Below are positions 1 through 8,514 of a stretch of 64,000 nucleotides of DNA, one piece after another; position 1 is the first letter of the stretch; each line of letters opens with the position of its first letter. A program made the translations under genes and the position numbers. The DNA lies in contig JAEZYP010000001.1 in NCBI GenBank assembly GCA_023418995.1, forward strand, positions 1-64,000, given 5' to 3'. This DNA comes from Bacillota bacterium. GTDB lineage: Bacteria > Bacillota > Clostridia > Oscillospirales > Acutalibacteraceae. The notes under the pieces were generated by a model. The model worked only from the letters and a program-made list of their open reading frames with translations, was not told where the DNA came from and searched no databases.

Positions 1-107
1 TCTACCCAAATGGATGATTTATATTCATTGGCTTTTTGAATAAAAAAAGTTGCCGGACGTGCGTGAAGCCCAACCTGATTCTGGACCAACACTTCTCTAA
101 CACACAT
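1..107 (-). CDS. ptsH: HPr phosphocarrier protein, 5' part only
   Basis: The reading frame runs off the window edge, so only the first 35 codons are visible. They carry the HPr active-site signature GLHARPA with the phospho-acceptor histidine exactly at residue 15. HPr passes phosphate from enzyme I to sugar-specific PTS EIIA proteins in the cytoplasm. The regulatory Ser46 region lies outside the window. Crh paralogues lack His15, so this is HPr rather than Crh. The ATG is preceded by GGAGGGG at good spacing and by a strong promoter. It has its own promoter and is not part of the trmD operon. Confidence 0.9.
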   Translation of the reverse strand, partial: MCVREVLVQNQVGLHARPATFFIQKANEYKSSIWV

Positions 108-173
108 TCTATTCCCCTCCTACAATAAATCTAAAAATAATATAAAAACTGATTTTCTTTATGAATTAAGGTT

Positions 174-201
174 ATTATATCACATTTAAACAAGCCGTCA
201 A
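174..201 (-). promoter_or_regulatory. Promoter of ptsH
   Basis: On the minus strand TTGACG (201-196) and TATAAT (179-174) are separated by 16 bp. A TG dinucleotide one base before the -10 gives an extended -10 element. It points at the ptsH start at 107. The rest of 108-350 is AT-rich with no other feature seen. Confidence 0.7.
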
Positions 202-350
202 CTGAATTAAAAAACTTTGGATTGATAACCGAATCCATCTGTTTCTGAACCGTGCTTATTTGTGCAATATGCTTTGAATGTTGAAAATTTTTGTTTTCTC
301 TGCCCTAAGAAAGCCCTCGTTTATCCTGATGAAGCAAATTGCAAAGTGTT

Positions 351-1100
351 TTATTTTTCGGTGTTTTTTGTTTGCCGCCGAAACTTTTCGAGAAAAGCTC
401 TGTCAGTTTTTGTCAAATCGGCATGAATGAGCATATCAGGGCGTTTTTGCTCCGTACGAACAATCGATTGCTCCCGACGCCATTTTTCCACGTTCCCGTG
501 GTGACCGGCCAAAAGCACCTCCGGCACTTTTCTTCCGCGCCACACAGCCGGCCTTGTATATTGGGGATACTCCAGCAAACCGTTGAAATGGCTCTCTTCC
601 TCAAAGCATTCCTGGTCAGACAGCACATCCTCGATCATGCGGCTGACCGAGTCGGCAAGCACCAGAGCCGGAAGCTCCCCACCGGTAAGGACATAATCGC
701 CGATGGAAATCTCCTCATCCACATATTCATCGATAATCCGTTCGTCGATGCCTTCATAATGCCCGCACAAAAGCGCAAGGCTTTCATAACCGGCAAGCTC
801 CTTTACCTTCTGCTGTGTAAGCGGTTTTCCCTGCGGGGACATATAAATGATATGCGGTCTTTCGCCCAGCTGCTCAATAAGATTATCCATGCACAGGGCA
901 ATCGGCTCCGCCTTTAAAAGCATCCCCATGCCACCGCCGAACGGACAGTCGTCTACCCGACTGTGCTTATCGTACGCGTAATCACGAATCTGGTGGCAGC
1001 AGATTTGGATAGCGCCCTTTTTTCGGGCGCGCCCGATAATACTTTCCGCCATCACGGTTTCGCACATTTCGGGAAAAAGGGTAATCAGATCAATCCTCAT
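351..1100 (-). CDS. trmD: tRNA (guanine-N1-)-methyltransferase TrmD
   Basis: Methylates G37 N1 of tRNAs reading CNN/GNN-type codons, preventing +1 frameshifting. The SPOUT-family signatures are all visible: PFGGGMGM, SPQGKPL, CGHYEGIDER and the SAM-knot segment GDYVLTGGELPALV. The 249-residue length is normal. ATG at 1100 gives the usual MRID start; an upstream in-frame TTG at 1106 sits closer to the GAGGGGGA Shine-Dalgarno and cannot be excluded. It overlaps the end of rimM by 11 nt and is the last gene of the ylxM-ffh-rpsP-khpA-rimM-trmD operon. No convincing terminator hairpin was found downstream. Confidence 0.95.
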   Translation of the reverse strand: MRIDLITLFPEMCETVMAESIIGRARKKGAIQICCHQIRDYAYDKHSRVDDCPFGGGMGMLLKAEPIALCMDNLIEQLGERPHIIYMSPQGKPLTQQKVKELAGYESLALLCGHYEGIDERIIDEYVDEEISIGDYVLTGGELPALVLADSVSRMIEDVLSDQECFEEESHFNGLLEYPQYTRPAVWRGRKVPEVLLAGHHGNVEKWRREQSIVRTEQKRPDMLIHADLTKTDRAFLEKFRRQTKNTEK

Positions 1101-1605
1101 CGTCAAAAATCCCCCTCACGGGACGGATGAGCATTTTTCCTTCCTCAATATCAATTTTTATGACGAAATCCTTCACGGCGGGAATCAGATAGTTCTTTTT
1201 GCTTTCAGAGGTAATCTGATAAACATCATTCGCGCCGGTATACATGATCTCTGTCAGCTTCCCGTAATAGATGAAGGAATCCGCGTCAAATACGTTTATA
1301 CCGATCAAGTCCTGTACAAAATAGCGGCCTTCCTCCAAAGGCAAATCAGAGCGATCCAGAAAAAGAACCCTTCCGCGCAGCTCATCGGCCTGTTCAATGG
1401 AATCCACACCTTTAACCTGAAGCAGCAAAAGTGATTTATGAACACGGCTCGAAACAACCTCCAGCTGTTGCGTTCCCTTCTCCAGATAAAGAGCTCTCAA
1501 TTTTGCCAAAACCTGGGCGGAATCGCACCATGGTTCTACGCGCAGCTCGCCCTTTAAGCCGTGGGTTCCTACGATCTTTCCCGCCTCGAGATATCGGTTC
1601 AGCAT
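1090..1605 (-). CDS. rimM: 16S rRNA processing protein RimM
   Basis: Ribosome maturation factor that assists assembly of the 30S head. The 171 residues show an N-terminal RimM domain (GKIVGTHGLKGELRV near the start) and a C-terminal PRC-barrel region ending in the typical IPAVKDFV and EEGKMLIRPVRGI segments. ATG at 1605 follows AGGAGG at 5 nt. It lies between khpA and trmD, overlapping trmD by 11 nt, as in many Bacillota. About 170 nt separate it from khpA, unusual for this operon; that gap holds an inverted-repeat element. Confidence 0.95.
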   Translation of the reverse strand: MLNRYLEAGKIVGTHGLKGELRVEPWCDSAQVLAKLRALYLEKGTQQLEVVSSRVHKSLLLLQVKGVDSIEQADELRGRVLFLDRSDLPLEEGRYFVQDLIGINVFDADSFIYYGKLTEIMYTGANDVYQITSESKKNYLIPAVKDFVIKIDIEEGKMLIRPVRGIFDDED

Positions 1606-1666
1606 GATGTCCTCCTGTAACAGTCCGCCAAAGCGGCGCCTCTTCCTTTAACAGGCCGCGGTGCAA

Positions 1667-1766
1667 AAAGGGGGTTGTCCCAAAATACAGCGGAGGGACG
1701 AACACCGTTCCTGCCAGTCGGCAGGAGCGGGTCGAAAACCCGTCCTCGTTTTGAAACAGCCCCTTT
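1667..1766. repeat. MITE-like inverted-repeat element inside the rpsP-trmD operon
   Basis: The ends are imperfect inverted repeats: AAAGGGGGTTGTCCCAAAA at 1667-1685 and, read on the other strand, AAAGGGGCTGTTTCAAAA at 1766-1749. Between them lie three small hairpins: CGGGT/ACCCG (1729-1743), CTGCC/GGCAG (1711-1724) and GAAC/GTTC (1700-1710). In RNA this would form a long closing stem with a multi-branched interior. No ORF is inside. It looks like a miniature non-autonomous element or a structured intergenic RNA; the window alone does not decide which. Confidence 0.55.
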
Positions 1767-1776
1767 ATTCTTGCGG

Positions 1777-2010
1777 TCAGTCGATTTCCACTGAGATTTT
1801 TCCATTGTTCCGGGTAGCCGCCGCACGCATTACAATGCGGATTGCTTTCGCAATACGGCCCTGTTTTCCAATAACCCTGCCCATATCGTCTTCCGCAACG
1901 TGAAGATGATAAACAACGGTTCCTTCTTCATTGGGTTCGTCCACATCAACCGAAACGGCCGACGGGTTTTCGACAAGCCCCTGAGCAATCGCAATAAGCA
2001 GTTCCTTCAT
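1777..2010 (-). CDS. khpA: KH-domain RNA-binding protein KhpA (YlqC family)
   Basis: A 77-residue single KH-domain protein with the nucleic-acid binding GRVIGKQGRIAKAIR motif (GxxG loop = GKQG). In the family it binds RNA with KhpB and influences cell-size control. The start was set at ATG 2010 (MKELLIAIAQ), which has GGAGG 8 nt upstream; the longer frame would overlap rpsP. It follows rpsP by 16 nt, the normal Bacillota order. Confidence 0.92.
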   Translation of the reverse strand: MKELLIAIAQGLVENPSAVSVDVDEPNEEGTVVYHLHVAEDDMGRVIGKQGRIAKAIRIVMRAAATRNNGKISVEID

Positions 2011-2026
2011 GGCGTTATCCTCCGCA

Positions 2027-2269
2027 TTACAGCACACCGTGCTTCTTGAATAAAGTTTTCACGGTATCGGTCGGCTGTGCGCCGTTCGCAATCCATTTCT
2101 TAGCCTTGTCGGCATCCACCTTCACAACGGAAGGCTCCTCGAGCGGATTGTAATAACCGATTTCCTCAATGAAACGTCCGTCGCGCGGGTAGCGGGAATC
2201 TGCAACAACTATACGATAGAAAGGAGCCTTCTTAGCACCCATTCTGCGTAATCTGATCTTTACTGACAT
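2027..2269 (-). CDS. rpsP: 30S ribosomal protein S16
   Basis: Eighty residues beginning [20 protein letters not shown], the invariant S16 N-terminus, with the [14 protein letters not shown] segment. S16 is a primary assembly protein of the 30S body. ATG at 2269 has GGAGGTG six bases upstream; an in-frame GTG at 2284 is not needed. It lies between ffh (about 80 nt upstream) and khpA. Confidence 0.97.
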   Translation of the reverse strand: MSVKIRLRRMGAKKAPFYRIVVADSRYPRDGRFIEEIGYYNPLEEPSVVKVDADKAKKWIANGAQPTDTVKTLFKKHGVL

Positions 2270-2348
2270 AATGTTCACCTCCACAAATTGATCAATATCT
2301 TCACCAAAAAGGGTTTCCTCATTGGATGAATTCTAATAAAAATTGCCG

Positions 2349-3674
2349 TTAAAACGGCATCCCCATCCCGGAGAAACGGCGTTTGCCCATCCCCTTCATC
2401 TGCTTTACAAATTTCTGGGTCTGCTCAAACTGTTTGATCAGGCGGTTAACGTCCTCTACCTTCATACCGCTTCCGGCAGCGATGCGCCTTTTACGCGAGG
2501 GATTGATCAGCGCCGGTTTTTCGCGTTCCTCAGGCGTCATGGATAGAATGATCGCAGCCATGCGATCCATCTGGCGGTCGTCAATATCGACGTCCTTAAT
2601 CTGCTTTTCCATGCCCGGCATCTTAGAGAGTACGTTTTTCAACGGACCCATTTTCTTAATTTGCTGGAACTGGTCCAGCAAATCGTTAAAATCAAGCTTG
2701 TTCTGCATCAGCTTCTTTGCCGTATGCTCCGCAGCCTTTTGATCCAGCTTCGTCTGGGCGTTTTCAATCAGGGTCAGAACGTCGCCCATTCCCAGAATAC
2801 GGGAAGCCATGCGGTCAGGATGGAACACCTCAAGGTCCTCCAGCTTTTCGCCAACGCCTACGAACTTAATCGGCTTTCCGGTGACCGCACGAACGGAAAG
2901 CGCCGCGCCGCCGCGGGTATCACCGTCGAGCTTTGTAAGGATTACACCGGTAATATTCAACAGCTCGTCGAAGGTTTTCGCGACGTTTACGGCCTCCTGA
3001 CCAGTCATGGAATCGACGACCAGCAATATTTCATGAGGGGAAACCTCATCCTTGATGTTTTTCAGCTCGCCCATCAGCTTTTCATCGATTTGCAGTCGTC
3101 CTGCGGTATCAATCAGAACCATATCGTTGCCGTAATCCCGCGCATGAGCAATCGCGGCTTTACAAATTTTAACCGGATTCTCCGTTCCCATTTCAAAAAC
3201 AGGCACACCCGCTTTTGAACCGACGACCTGCAGCTGTTTAATTGCGGCCGGGCGGTAGATATCGCAGGCAGCAAGCAGAGGTCGGTGTCCCTTGCTCTTC
3301 AGCATCATGGCAAGCTTTCCGGCATGGGTTGTTTTACCGGCGCCCTGTAAACCACAGAGCATAATCACGGTAGGCGGAGAGGACGGAGACGCTATCTTGG
3401 CGTCGCTGCCACCCATCAGCTCGGTCAGCTCTTCGTTCACTATCTTAATCACCATCTGCGCGGGAGTAAGACTTTCCATTACCTCCGAGCCGATAGCGCG
3501 TTCGCTCACTTTATTTGTGAAATCTTTTGCAACCTTATAGTTTACGTCCGCTTCCAAAAGGGCCAGGCGGACCTCGCGCATTGCTTCCTTAACATCCGCT
3601 TCACTTAATTTTCCTTTGGATTTCAGCCGTTTAAACGCGGCGGATAATTTATCTGCAAGACCTTCGAATGCCAA
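2349..3674 (-). CDS. ffh: Signal recognition particle protein Ffh
   Basis: GTPase of the SRP that targets nascent membrane and secreted proteins to FtsY/SecYEG. The 441 residues show the helical N domain, the G domain with GLQGAGKTT, DIYRPAA, DTAGR and TKLDGD, and the methionine-rich M domain with RIAAGSGM and a Met/Gly-rich tail (GMGKRRFSGMGMPF). The start is TTG at 3674 with GGGGGG six bases upstream; it gives the standard MAFEGLADKL N-terminus. The gene begins 12 nt after ylxM, its usual partner. Confidence 0.97.
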   Translation of the reverse strand: MAFEGLADKLSAAFKRLKSKGKLSEADVKEAMREVRLALLEADVNYKVAKDFTNKVSERAIGSEVMESLTPAQMVIKIVNEELTELMGGSDAKIASPSSPPTVIMLCGLQGAGKTTHAGKLAMMLKSKGHRPLLAACDIYRPAAIKQLQVVGSKAGVPVFEMGTENPVKICKAAIAHARDYGNDMVLIDTAGRLQIDEKLMGELKNIKDEVSPHEILLVVDSMTGQEAVNVAKTFDELLNITGVILTKLDGDTRGGAALSVRAVTGKPIKFVGVGEKLEDLEVFHPDRMASRILGMGDVLTLIENAQTKLDQKAAEHTAKKLMQNKLDFNDLLDQFQQIKKMGPLKNVLSKMPGMEKQIKDVDIDDRQMDRMAAIILSMTPEEREKPALINPSRKRRIAAGSGMKVEDVNRLIKQFEQTQKFVKQMKGMGKRRFSGMGMPF

Positions 3675-3686
3675 CGCTGTCCCCCC

Positions 3687-4052
3687 TTATTCCTCACAAA
3701 GACCCTTTGCAATCTCTAAAATCTTTTTCGAATTGTTTTTCAGTTCATGTGAATATATAAAATGTTCATTGTAGTCAATGATCTGTTCCGCGGCGGTGAT
3801 GATTTCCTCGAGGCCTGTCCTTACCTCCCGAAAACGGCGTGCCAGCCCGAGGCGTTCCTCCATATCGAGAAGCTGAACCTCCGCGCGCTTGATGGAATCG
3901 CGCACACCCTGACGGGTAATCCCCTCGTTATCCGCAATTTCAGAAAGCGAAAGGTCGTCGTTATAATAATATTCAATCACGCTACGCTGCTTTTCCGTCA
4001 GCATATCGCCGTAGAAATCGAGTAAAAGGGATATTTCCATGTTTTTTGCCAT
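3687..4052 (-). CDS. ylxM: YlxM/p13-like helix-turn-helix protein
   Basis: A 121-residue sigma-factor-like HTH protein (LLDFYGDMLTEKQ, then SLSEIADNEGITRQGVRDSI) of the YlxM/p13 family, which is linked to the SRP and stimulates the Ffh-FtsY pathway in streptococci. ATG at 4052 (MAKNMEISLL) has GGGGGTG upstream; the longer frame would begin inside the transcription start region. It is the first gene of the SRP/ribosome operon. Confidence 0.9.
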   Translation of the reverse strand: MAKNMEISLLLDFYGDMLTEKQRSVIEYYYNDDLSLSEIADNEGITRQGVRDSIKRAEVQLLDMEERLGLARRFREVRTGLEEIITAAEQIIDYNEHFIYSHELKNNSKKILEIAKGLCEE

Positions 4053-4072
4053 AAACACACCCCCAGCCGAAC

Positions 4073-4093
4073 TGTAAAGCAATTTACTTTACA
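4073..4093. promoter_or_regulatory. Inverted repeat at the ylxM transcription start
   Basis: TGTAAAG (4073-4079) and CTTTACA (4087-4093) form a perfect 7-bp inverted repeat with a 7-bp spacer. It begins right where transcription should start from the promoter at 4101-4129. It could be an operator or a 5' stem-loop. Confidence 0.4.
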
Positions 4094-4100
4094 CTTATGG

Positions 4101-4129
4101 ATTATACTATAAAGAGGCGACAAAGTCAA
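4101..4129 (-). promoter_or_regulatory. Promoter of the ylxM-trmD operon
   Basis: Minus-strand TTGACT (4129-4124) and TATAAT (4106-4101) with 17 bp spacing. The -35 box overlaps the stop codon of the upstream YpmS-like gene (4126-4128), so the two units are packed tightly. Confidence 0.75.
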
Positions 4130-4797
4130 GAGAAAATTCCAAAGTATGGCGTATTCAGCTTCCCCTGCACCTTTAGCTTCAGCATCCGATTCTCCAGACG
4201 TATATCCGTAATATTCAACTCGGCGGAAACACCGGATTGACTGTACTGAAAGACGGAGCCGTCCACGCGGATATCCGTTCCGCTTAGGGTAAAAGCTTTG
4301 GGCATTGCGTGCTTCAGCGACGGGATTACCCAGGCGGGATTGACCGGAAGCCTGCCGACATGCACGGTATTTACGCGCAGAACAAGCTGTCCGCCTGAAA
4401 AAGACGGCGTAAGGTTGACTGAAACGTCATAGACCCTGTTATGATATACAACCGGCAGAAACACATCGGCGGTGTTATCCTCCCGAAAGGAAAGGATTAC
4501 GCGGCGAATCAACGCTCCGTTGACGGAAGGAAGACTGCTGTTCAGCACAAGCTTCTGATCAATAAAAGCGTTCATTTCCTCCTCAGTTACAGCGCATTCT
4601 TCTCCGGAGAGCACGCCCGCCAGCACTTTTTTCGTCAATTCGTTAGACGGAGCCACCGGCTGATTGATTTGCTCCGCGTGCGGAGTGCTCAGAACCAATG
4701 CGGTTAAAATTCCAAAAATGACAAGGACACCCGCCGCTACGGATAAAACAATCGTCAGGATACGGTTGCCTTTGCTCTCTTCTTTCTTCATCTGCAT
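4126..4797 (-). CDS. YpmS-like (DUF2140) membrane-anchored protein
   Basis: The 223 residues have a short basic N-terminus, one transmembrane helix at about residues 11-34 (ILTIVLSVAAGVLVIFGILT) and an extracytoplasmic part with the segments LPVVYHNRVYDVSVNLTP and GRLPVNPAWVIPSLK. These resemble the YpmS/DUF2140 family, whose function is unknown. ATG at 4797 is preceded by GGGAGGG at 6 nt. It sits downstream of mutS2 and its 3' end carries the -35 box of the ylxM promoter. Family assignment is by eye. Confidence 0.65.
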   Translation of the reverse strand: MQMKKEESKGNRILTIVLSVAAGVLVIFGILTALVLSTPHAEQINQPVAPSNELTKKVLAGVLSGEECAVTEEEMNAFIDQKLVLNSSLPSVNGALIRRVILSFREDNTADVFLPVVYHNRVYDVSVNLTPSFSGGQLVLRVNTVHVGRLPVNPAWVIPSLKHAMPKAFTLSGTDIRVDGSVFQYSQSGVSAELNITDIRLENRMLKLKVQGKLNTPYFGIFS

Positions 4798-4908
4798 AAC
4801 CGGCCCTCCCATCTTAATGGTTTCTTCGTTTTTTCTATAGTATATAGTAAGCAGATAAAAAGTAGAAGACGGATTGCTATCTTTTGCACACATCCCCTGA
4901 GTATAAGC

Positions 4909-7287
4909 TTATTTCAGCTCTACAATTGTAACACCGGCTTCGCCCTCGCCAAAGGTACCAAGACGGAAGCTCTTTACATTCGGATGCTTTTTCAGGTGCT
5001 GCTGAACCGCCGTACGGAGCGCACCGGTTCCTTTTCCGTGGATAATGGTCAGCAGCTCTACTCCGGTCAGCAAAGCGGAATCAATAAAGCGGTCTACATT
5101 TAAAATCGCTTCGTCGGTCATCTGGCCGCGCAGATCAATTTCCGTTGACACCTTTGCCTGCGCGCGGCCGGTTACATTTCTTGTAACGGTGCGTTGCGGC
5201 ACTTTCGCCTGCTTTTCATTCACCAGCCGCAGGTTGGAAACCGGAACGCGGGTCTGGATGATTCCCGCCTGCACCAGCACCGTATCGGAACCGCCCTCCG
5301 GAAGCCGGAGCACCGTACCGGTTTTATCGATATCGAACAGGAGCACTGTATCGCCGACTTTGAGAGGGCGGGGCAGGACATATTCGCCCACGTCCCGCTT
5401 ATGAATCGGATCCGCCGTTTCCTCCAGATTGCGGAGTCCGGCTTTCAGCTTTGCTTTCTGCTCCGCGGTAAGCGTCTTATTCTGCTGTTTCCGCAGCTCC
5501 TCCATCTCATTGAGGAGCGCATCGATCTGACCGCGTGTACGCGAAACCAGCTCGGCGGCCTGGCGGCGGGCTTTTTCGATTTCCTTATCTGCCTCCGCCT
5601 GAATGCTGTCTCGGATTGCCTGTGCGTCCTGCTTCGCGCGGACGGCCTCGAGATGCGCCTGCTCCGCCTTTTCGCGCTCCGCCTCCAGACCCTGGCGGCT
5701 GTTTTCAAGACTCTGTACCACATCCTCAAAACGCGCGTTTTCGGTGGAAACCAAATCCCTAGCGCGGTTGACAACCTCTTCGTTCATACCCAGACGGAGG
5801 GAAATCGCAAAGGCATTGGAACGCCCCGGCACGCCAATGAGCAAGCGGTAGGTCGGGCGAAGTGTGGTGACGTCAAATTCGCAGCAGGCGTTTTCCACAC
5901 CCGCCGTTTGCAGGGCATACGCCTTTAGCTCAGCGTAATGCGTCGTCGCGGCGATTCTGGCCCCCTTTTGACGCAAAGCCTCCAAAATTGCCATTGCAAG
6001 TGCGGCGCCTTCAACGGGGTCGGTTCCCGCGCCAAGCTCGTCCAGTAAAATTAAGCTGGCTTCATCCGCCTGATCGATGATTTTAATGATATTGGTCATA
6101 TGAGCGGAGAAGGTGGAGAGGGACTGCTCGATGCTCTGCTCGTCGCCGATATCCGCCAAAACCTGCCGGAAAATTGAAATCCGACTGTTATCCGCCACCG
6201 GGAGCAGAAGGCCGCACATCGCCATCAGCGTGAGCAGACCTATCGTTTTCAGCGTAACAGTTTTACCACCCGTATTCGGCCCGGTTATCACCAGCGTATC
6301 AAAATTGATACCCAATTCGATATCTGTCGGGACCACCTTGTCCGCTGAAATCAGCGGATGCCGCGCTTTTTTCAGCAGGGTTTTCCCCTCGTCGTTCACA
6401 AGAGGCATGCTTGCCTTCATTTTATAGCCGAGGTTTGCTTTTGCAAAAATTAAATTCAAATCGACCGCGGCCTGATATCCGCTGATTGTACCGCTCGCAA
6501 AATTGCCGGTTTCCGCTGAAAGCTCAGCGAGAATCCGCTCGATTTCCATCTGTTCCTGCGAAAGCAGCACTCTTACCTGATTGTTGGCCTCCACCACCGC
6601 CATCGGCTCCACAAAAACAGTCGCGCCGCTGGAGGAGGTATCGTGAACCAAACCGGGGACTTCGCTCCTGCACTCCGCCTTAACCGGTACCACAAATCGC
6701 CCGTCGCGCATTGTGACGATCGGGTCCTGCAGGTACTTCTGATAAACCGGGGAATGAATCATTTTATCCAGCTGTTCTCTGGCGCGGGAGGAAGCGGCAC
6801 GGATTTTCCGGCGGATGGCGGCTAATTCGGGGGACGCGCTATCGGCCATCTCCTCCTCCGACAGAATTGCGTTAAAAATGCGGTCTTCCAGGTACTTGTT
6901 CGGCATCAGCGAATCAAAGCGCCAGTCAAGAACACTTTTTACCCCCTCGCTTTTGGAACGCCATTCCACAATTCCGCGAAGCGTACGGAGCACCCCGGCA
7001 ATCCGCAGAAGCTCCGGCATATTTAAGGTTGCACCCGCCTCCGCGCGGCGCAGGGAATTGGTGACGTTTTTCAAGCCGCCGAAGGACGGCGCGCCGAACC
7101 GCGCCAACAGGGTATAGGCCGCGTCGGTATCCGTCAGAAGGCGCTGCACCTCTGCAAGAGCTGTATCCGGAAGAAGATTCCGGGCAAGCTCCGCGGCATC
7201 ATCGCAGGCGGTCTCCCCCGCCAGCATATTCAGTATCTTATCCAGCTCCAAAGCCAGATAATGTCGTTTGTTTTCTTTCATTACCAT
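4909..7287 (-). CDS. mutS2: Endonuclease MutS2
   Basis: MutS-family ATPase with a C-terminal Smr nuclease domain. In Bacillota MutS2 acts on recombination intermediates and rescues collided ribosomes. Visible are Walker A GPNTGGKT, Walker B LILLDELGAGTDP, a long coiled coil (about residues 500-600) and the Smr motifs IDLRGQ and IIHGKGTGAL near the end. The start was put at ATG 7287, with AAAGGA 8 nt upstream; a second ATG two codons on is possible. Length 792 residues is standard. Confidence 0.95.
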   Translation of the reverse strand: MVMKENKRHYLALELDKILNMLAGETACDDAAELARNLLPDTALAEVQRLLTDTDAAYTLLARFGAPSFGGLKNVTNSLRRAEAGATLNMPELLRIAGVLRTLRGIVEWRSKSEGVKSVLDWRFDSLMPNKYLEDRIFNAILSEEEMADSASPELAAIRRKIRAASSRAREQLDKMIHSPVYQKYLQDPIVTMRDGRFVVPVKAECRSEVPGLVHDTSSSGATVFVEPMAVVEANNQVRVLLSQEQMEIERILAELSAETGNFASGTISGYQAAVDLNLIFAKANLGYKMKASMPLVNDEGKTLLKKARHPLISADKVVPTDIELGINFDTLVITGPNTGGKTVTLKTIGLLTLMAMCGLLLPVADNSRISIFRQVLADIGDEQSIEQSLSTFSAHMTNIIKIIDQADEASLILLDELGAGTDPVEGAALAMAILEALRQKGARIAATTHYAELKAYALQTAGVENACCEFDVTTLRPTYRLLIGVPGRSNAFAISLRLGMNEEVVNRARDLVSTENARFEDVVQSLENSRQGLEAEREKAEQAHLEAVRAKQDAQAIRDSIQAEADKEIEKARRQAAELVSRTRGQIDALLNEMEELRKQQNKTLTAEQKAKLKAGLRNLEETADPIHKRDVGEYVLPRPLKVGDTVLLFDIDKTGTVLRLPEGGSDTVLVQAGIIQTRVPVSNLRLVNEKQAKVPQRTVTRNVTGRAQAKVSTEIDLRGQMTDEAILNVDRFIDSALLTGVELLTIIHGKGTGALRTAVQQHLKKHPNVKSFRLGTFGEGEAGVTIVELK

Positions 7288-7437
7288 ATTTATAATCCTT
7301 TTCAACTTCCAGTACTCTGTAGCATCTATAATTACAGGATAGCGGCAACTGCACGTATTTCCGCTTAACAGCACCGTCGATTGTTCAAAGCCGACCGCTA
7401 AAATGTATAAGTATCGGGCGTTACAGAGAATTAGGTT

Positions 7438-8304
7438 TTATTGATGTTCCAGTGTGATGACAACGATTTCGGGGCGGTTTAGCAACCGTGCGCCGAAAAG
7501 GCCGCTGCCAAGCCCTCTGCTGACAAGGAGTCTTTTATTCTTAACCTCATAAATTCCAGAGCTGTACTCCGGCAGAAATTTCCGCTCGGGGGAAAGCAGC
7601 CCGCCCAAAAACGGAAGGCGGAGCATCCCGCCGTGGACATGGCCGCTGAGTGTCAAATCCGCGCCCCAGCGGGCATAAACCCAGAAGCAGAACGGGTTGT
7701 GTGCCAGTAGGATGCCGAAAGTGGACGGGTCGCAGCTGCCCATGATACGCTTCATATTCCGGTCGGTGAACGGCACGGTGCGGCCGGTTTTCTTCTTTGC
7801 CTCTCTATAGTGCTTTAAGGGAAGCCATAACCCGTAAAGGCAAATGCTCTGCCGGTCTTTTGTGATTTCCGCTTTTTCATTTTTGAGCACCCTGATTTTC
7901 ATTGAGGCAAGCCGTTCCAGAAATGCCTTTAATTCACTGCGCTCCATATCCAGCTCATGGTTTCCAACCACATAATAGCACGGGTATTGCGCGCCGATCG
8001 TTTGAGCAAGGCGAAAAAAAACGTCATAGTGAAAATCCGACCGGCTGATCATGTCACCGGTCATCACGATCATATCCGGGTCGGCTTCATTAATTTTGCG
8101 GATGAGTCGAGCATTTTCGTGTCCAAAACAAGCGCTGTGCAGGTCTGAGAGCTGCAAAATCTTAAACCCGGTGAAGTCCGGCGGAATTTTCGGAGAAGCA
8201 ATCCGATAATCCGTTCTTTGCAACAGATGATTTTCAATAAAAAGCGTGGATACCGCCTTTGACGCTTTGATCAGGATTCTTTTCAGCAGAGGTTTCTTCT
8301 TCAT
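7438..8304 (-). CDS. YaeI-like metallophosphoesterase, membrane-anchored
   Basis: Calcineurin-like phosphoesterase of 288 residues. The metal-binding motifs appear in order: LQLSDLH, TGDMI, VGNHE, and SGHVHGG. The N-terminus (MKKKPLLKRILIKASK) is strongly basic but lacks a long hydrophobic run. Family members include phosphodiesterases acting on UDP-diacylglucosamine-type lipids; the substrate here is unknown. ATG 8304 follows GGGGAG at 5 nt. The frame stays open a further 46 codons upstream, but that stretch lies partly in a mobile repeat (8338-8489) and is not coding. Confidence 0.85.
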   Translation of the reverse strand: MKKKPLLKRILIKASKAVSTLFIENHLLQRTDYRIASPKIPPDFTGFKILQLSDLHSACFGHENARLIRKINEADPDMIVMTGDMISRSDFHYDVFFRLAQTIGAQYPCYYVVGNHELDMERSELKAFLERLASMKIRVLKNEKAEITKDRQSICLYGLWLPLKHYREAKKKTGRTVPFTDRNMKRIMGSCDPSTFGILLAHNPFCFWVYARWGADLTLSGHVHGGMLRLPFLGGLLSPERKFLPEYSSGIYEVKNKRLLVSRGLGSGLFGARLLNRPEIVVITLEHQ

Positions 8305-8337
8305 AACAGCTCCCCGGCGGTAATTTTGGTTGATTCT

Positions 8338-8489
8338 ATAGTCGATTGCTTTAAAAACGGCTAAATATTTGTGCGTATATTTTTCGTAATGTAAGACGGA
8401 CGGCGAAGCCAGGCTGGGGCCTGGCGAGCAACGCAGCAACACGAAGTATAGACCGCAAAGACTGGTTGGTCTTGGAGTTAATTAACTAT
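8338..8489. mobile_element. MITE-like element, full copy 1 (152 bp)
   Basis: Begins ATAGTCGATTGCTTTAAAAA and ends GGAGTTAATTAACTAT, so its termini are imperfect inverted repeats of about 20 bp. It carries a central GC hairpin GCCAGGC-tggg-GCCTGGC (8407-8424). Roughly 85% identical by eye to the copy at 36242-36395. No ORF of its own. It lies between the metallophosphoesterase and the YcxB-like gene; a target-site duplication is not clear. Confidence 0.75.
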
Positions 8490-8514
8490 CTATGTAACAG
8501 CTTTCCGAAGCAAC

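Noticed and set aside
339..917. 192-codon plus-strand frame
   Set aside because: Antisense shadow of trmD; no ribosome binding site and no recognisable domain.
8305..8442. 46 extra N-terminal codons on the metallophosphoesterase
   Set aside because: They run into the mobile repeat, while ATG 8304 has a perfect ribosome binding site.
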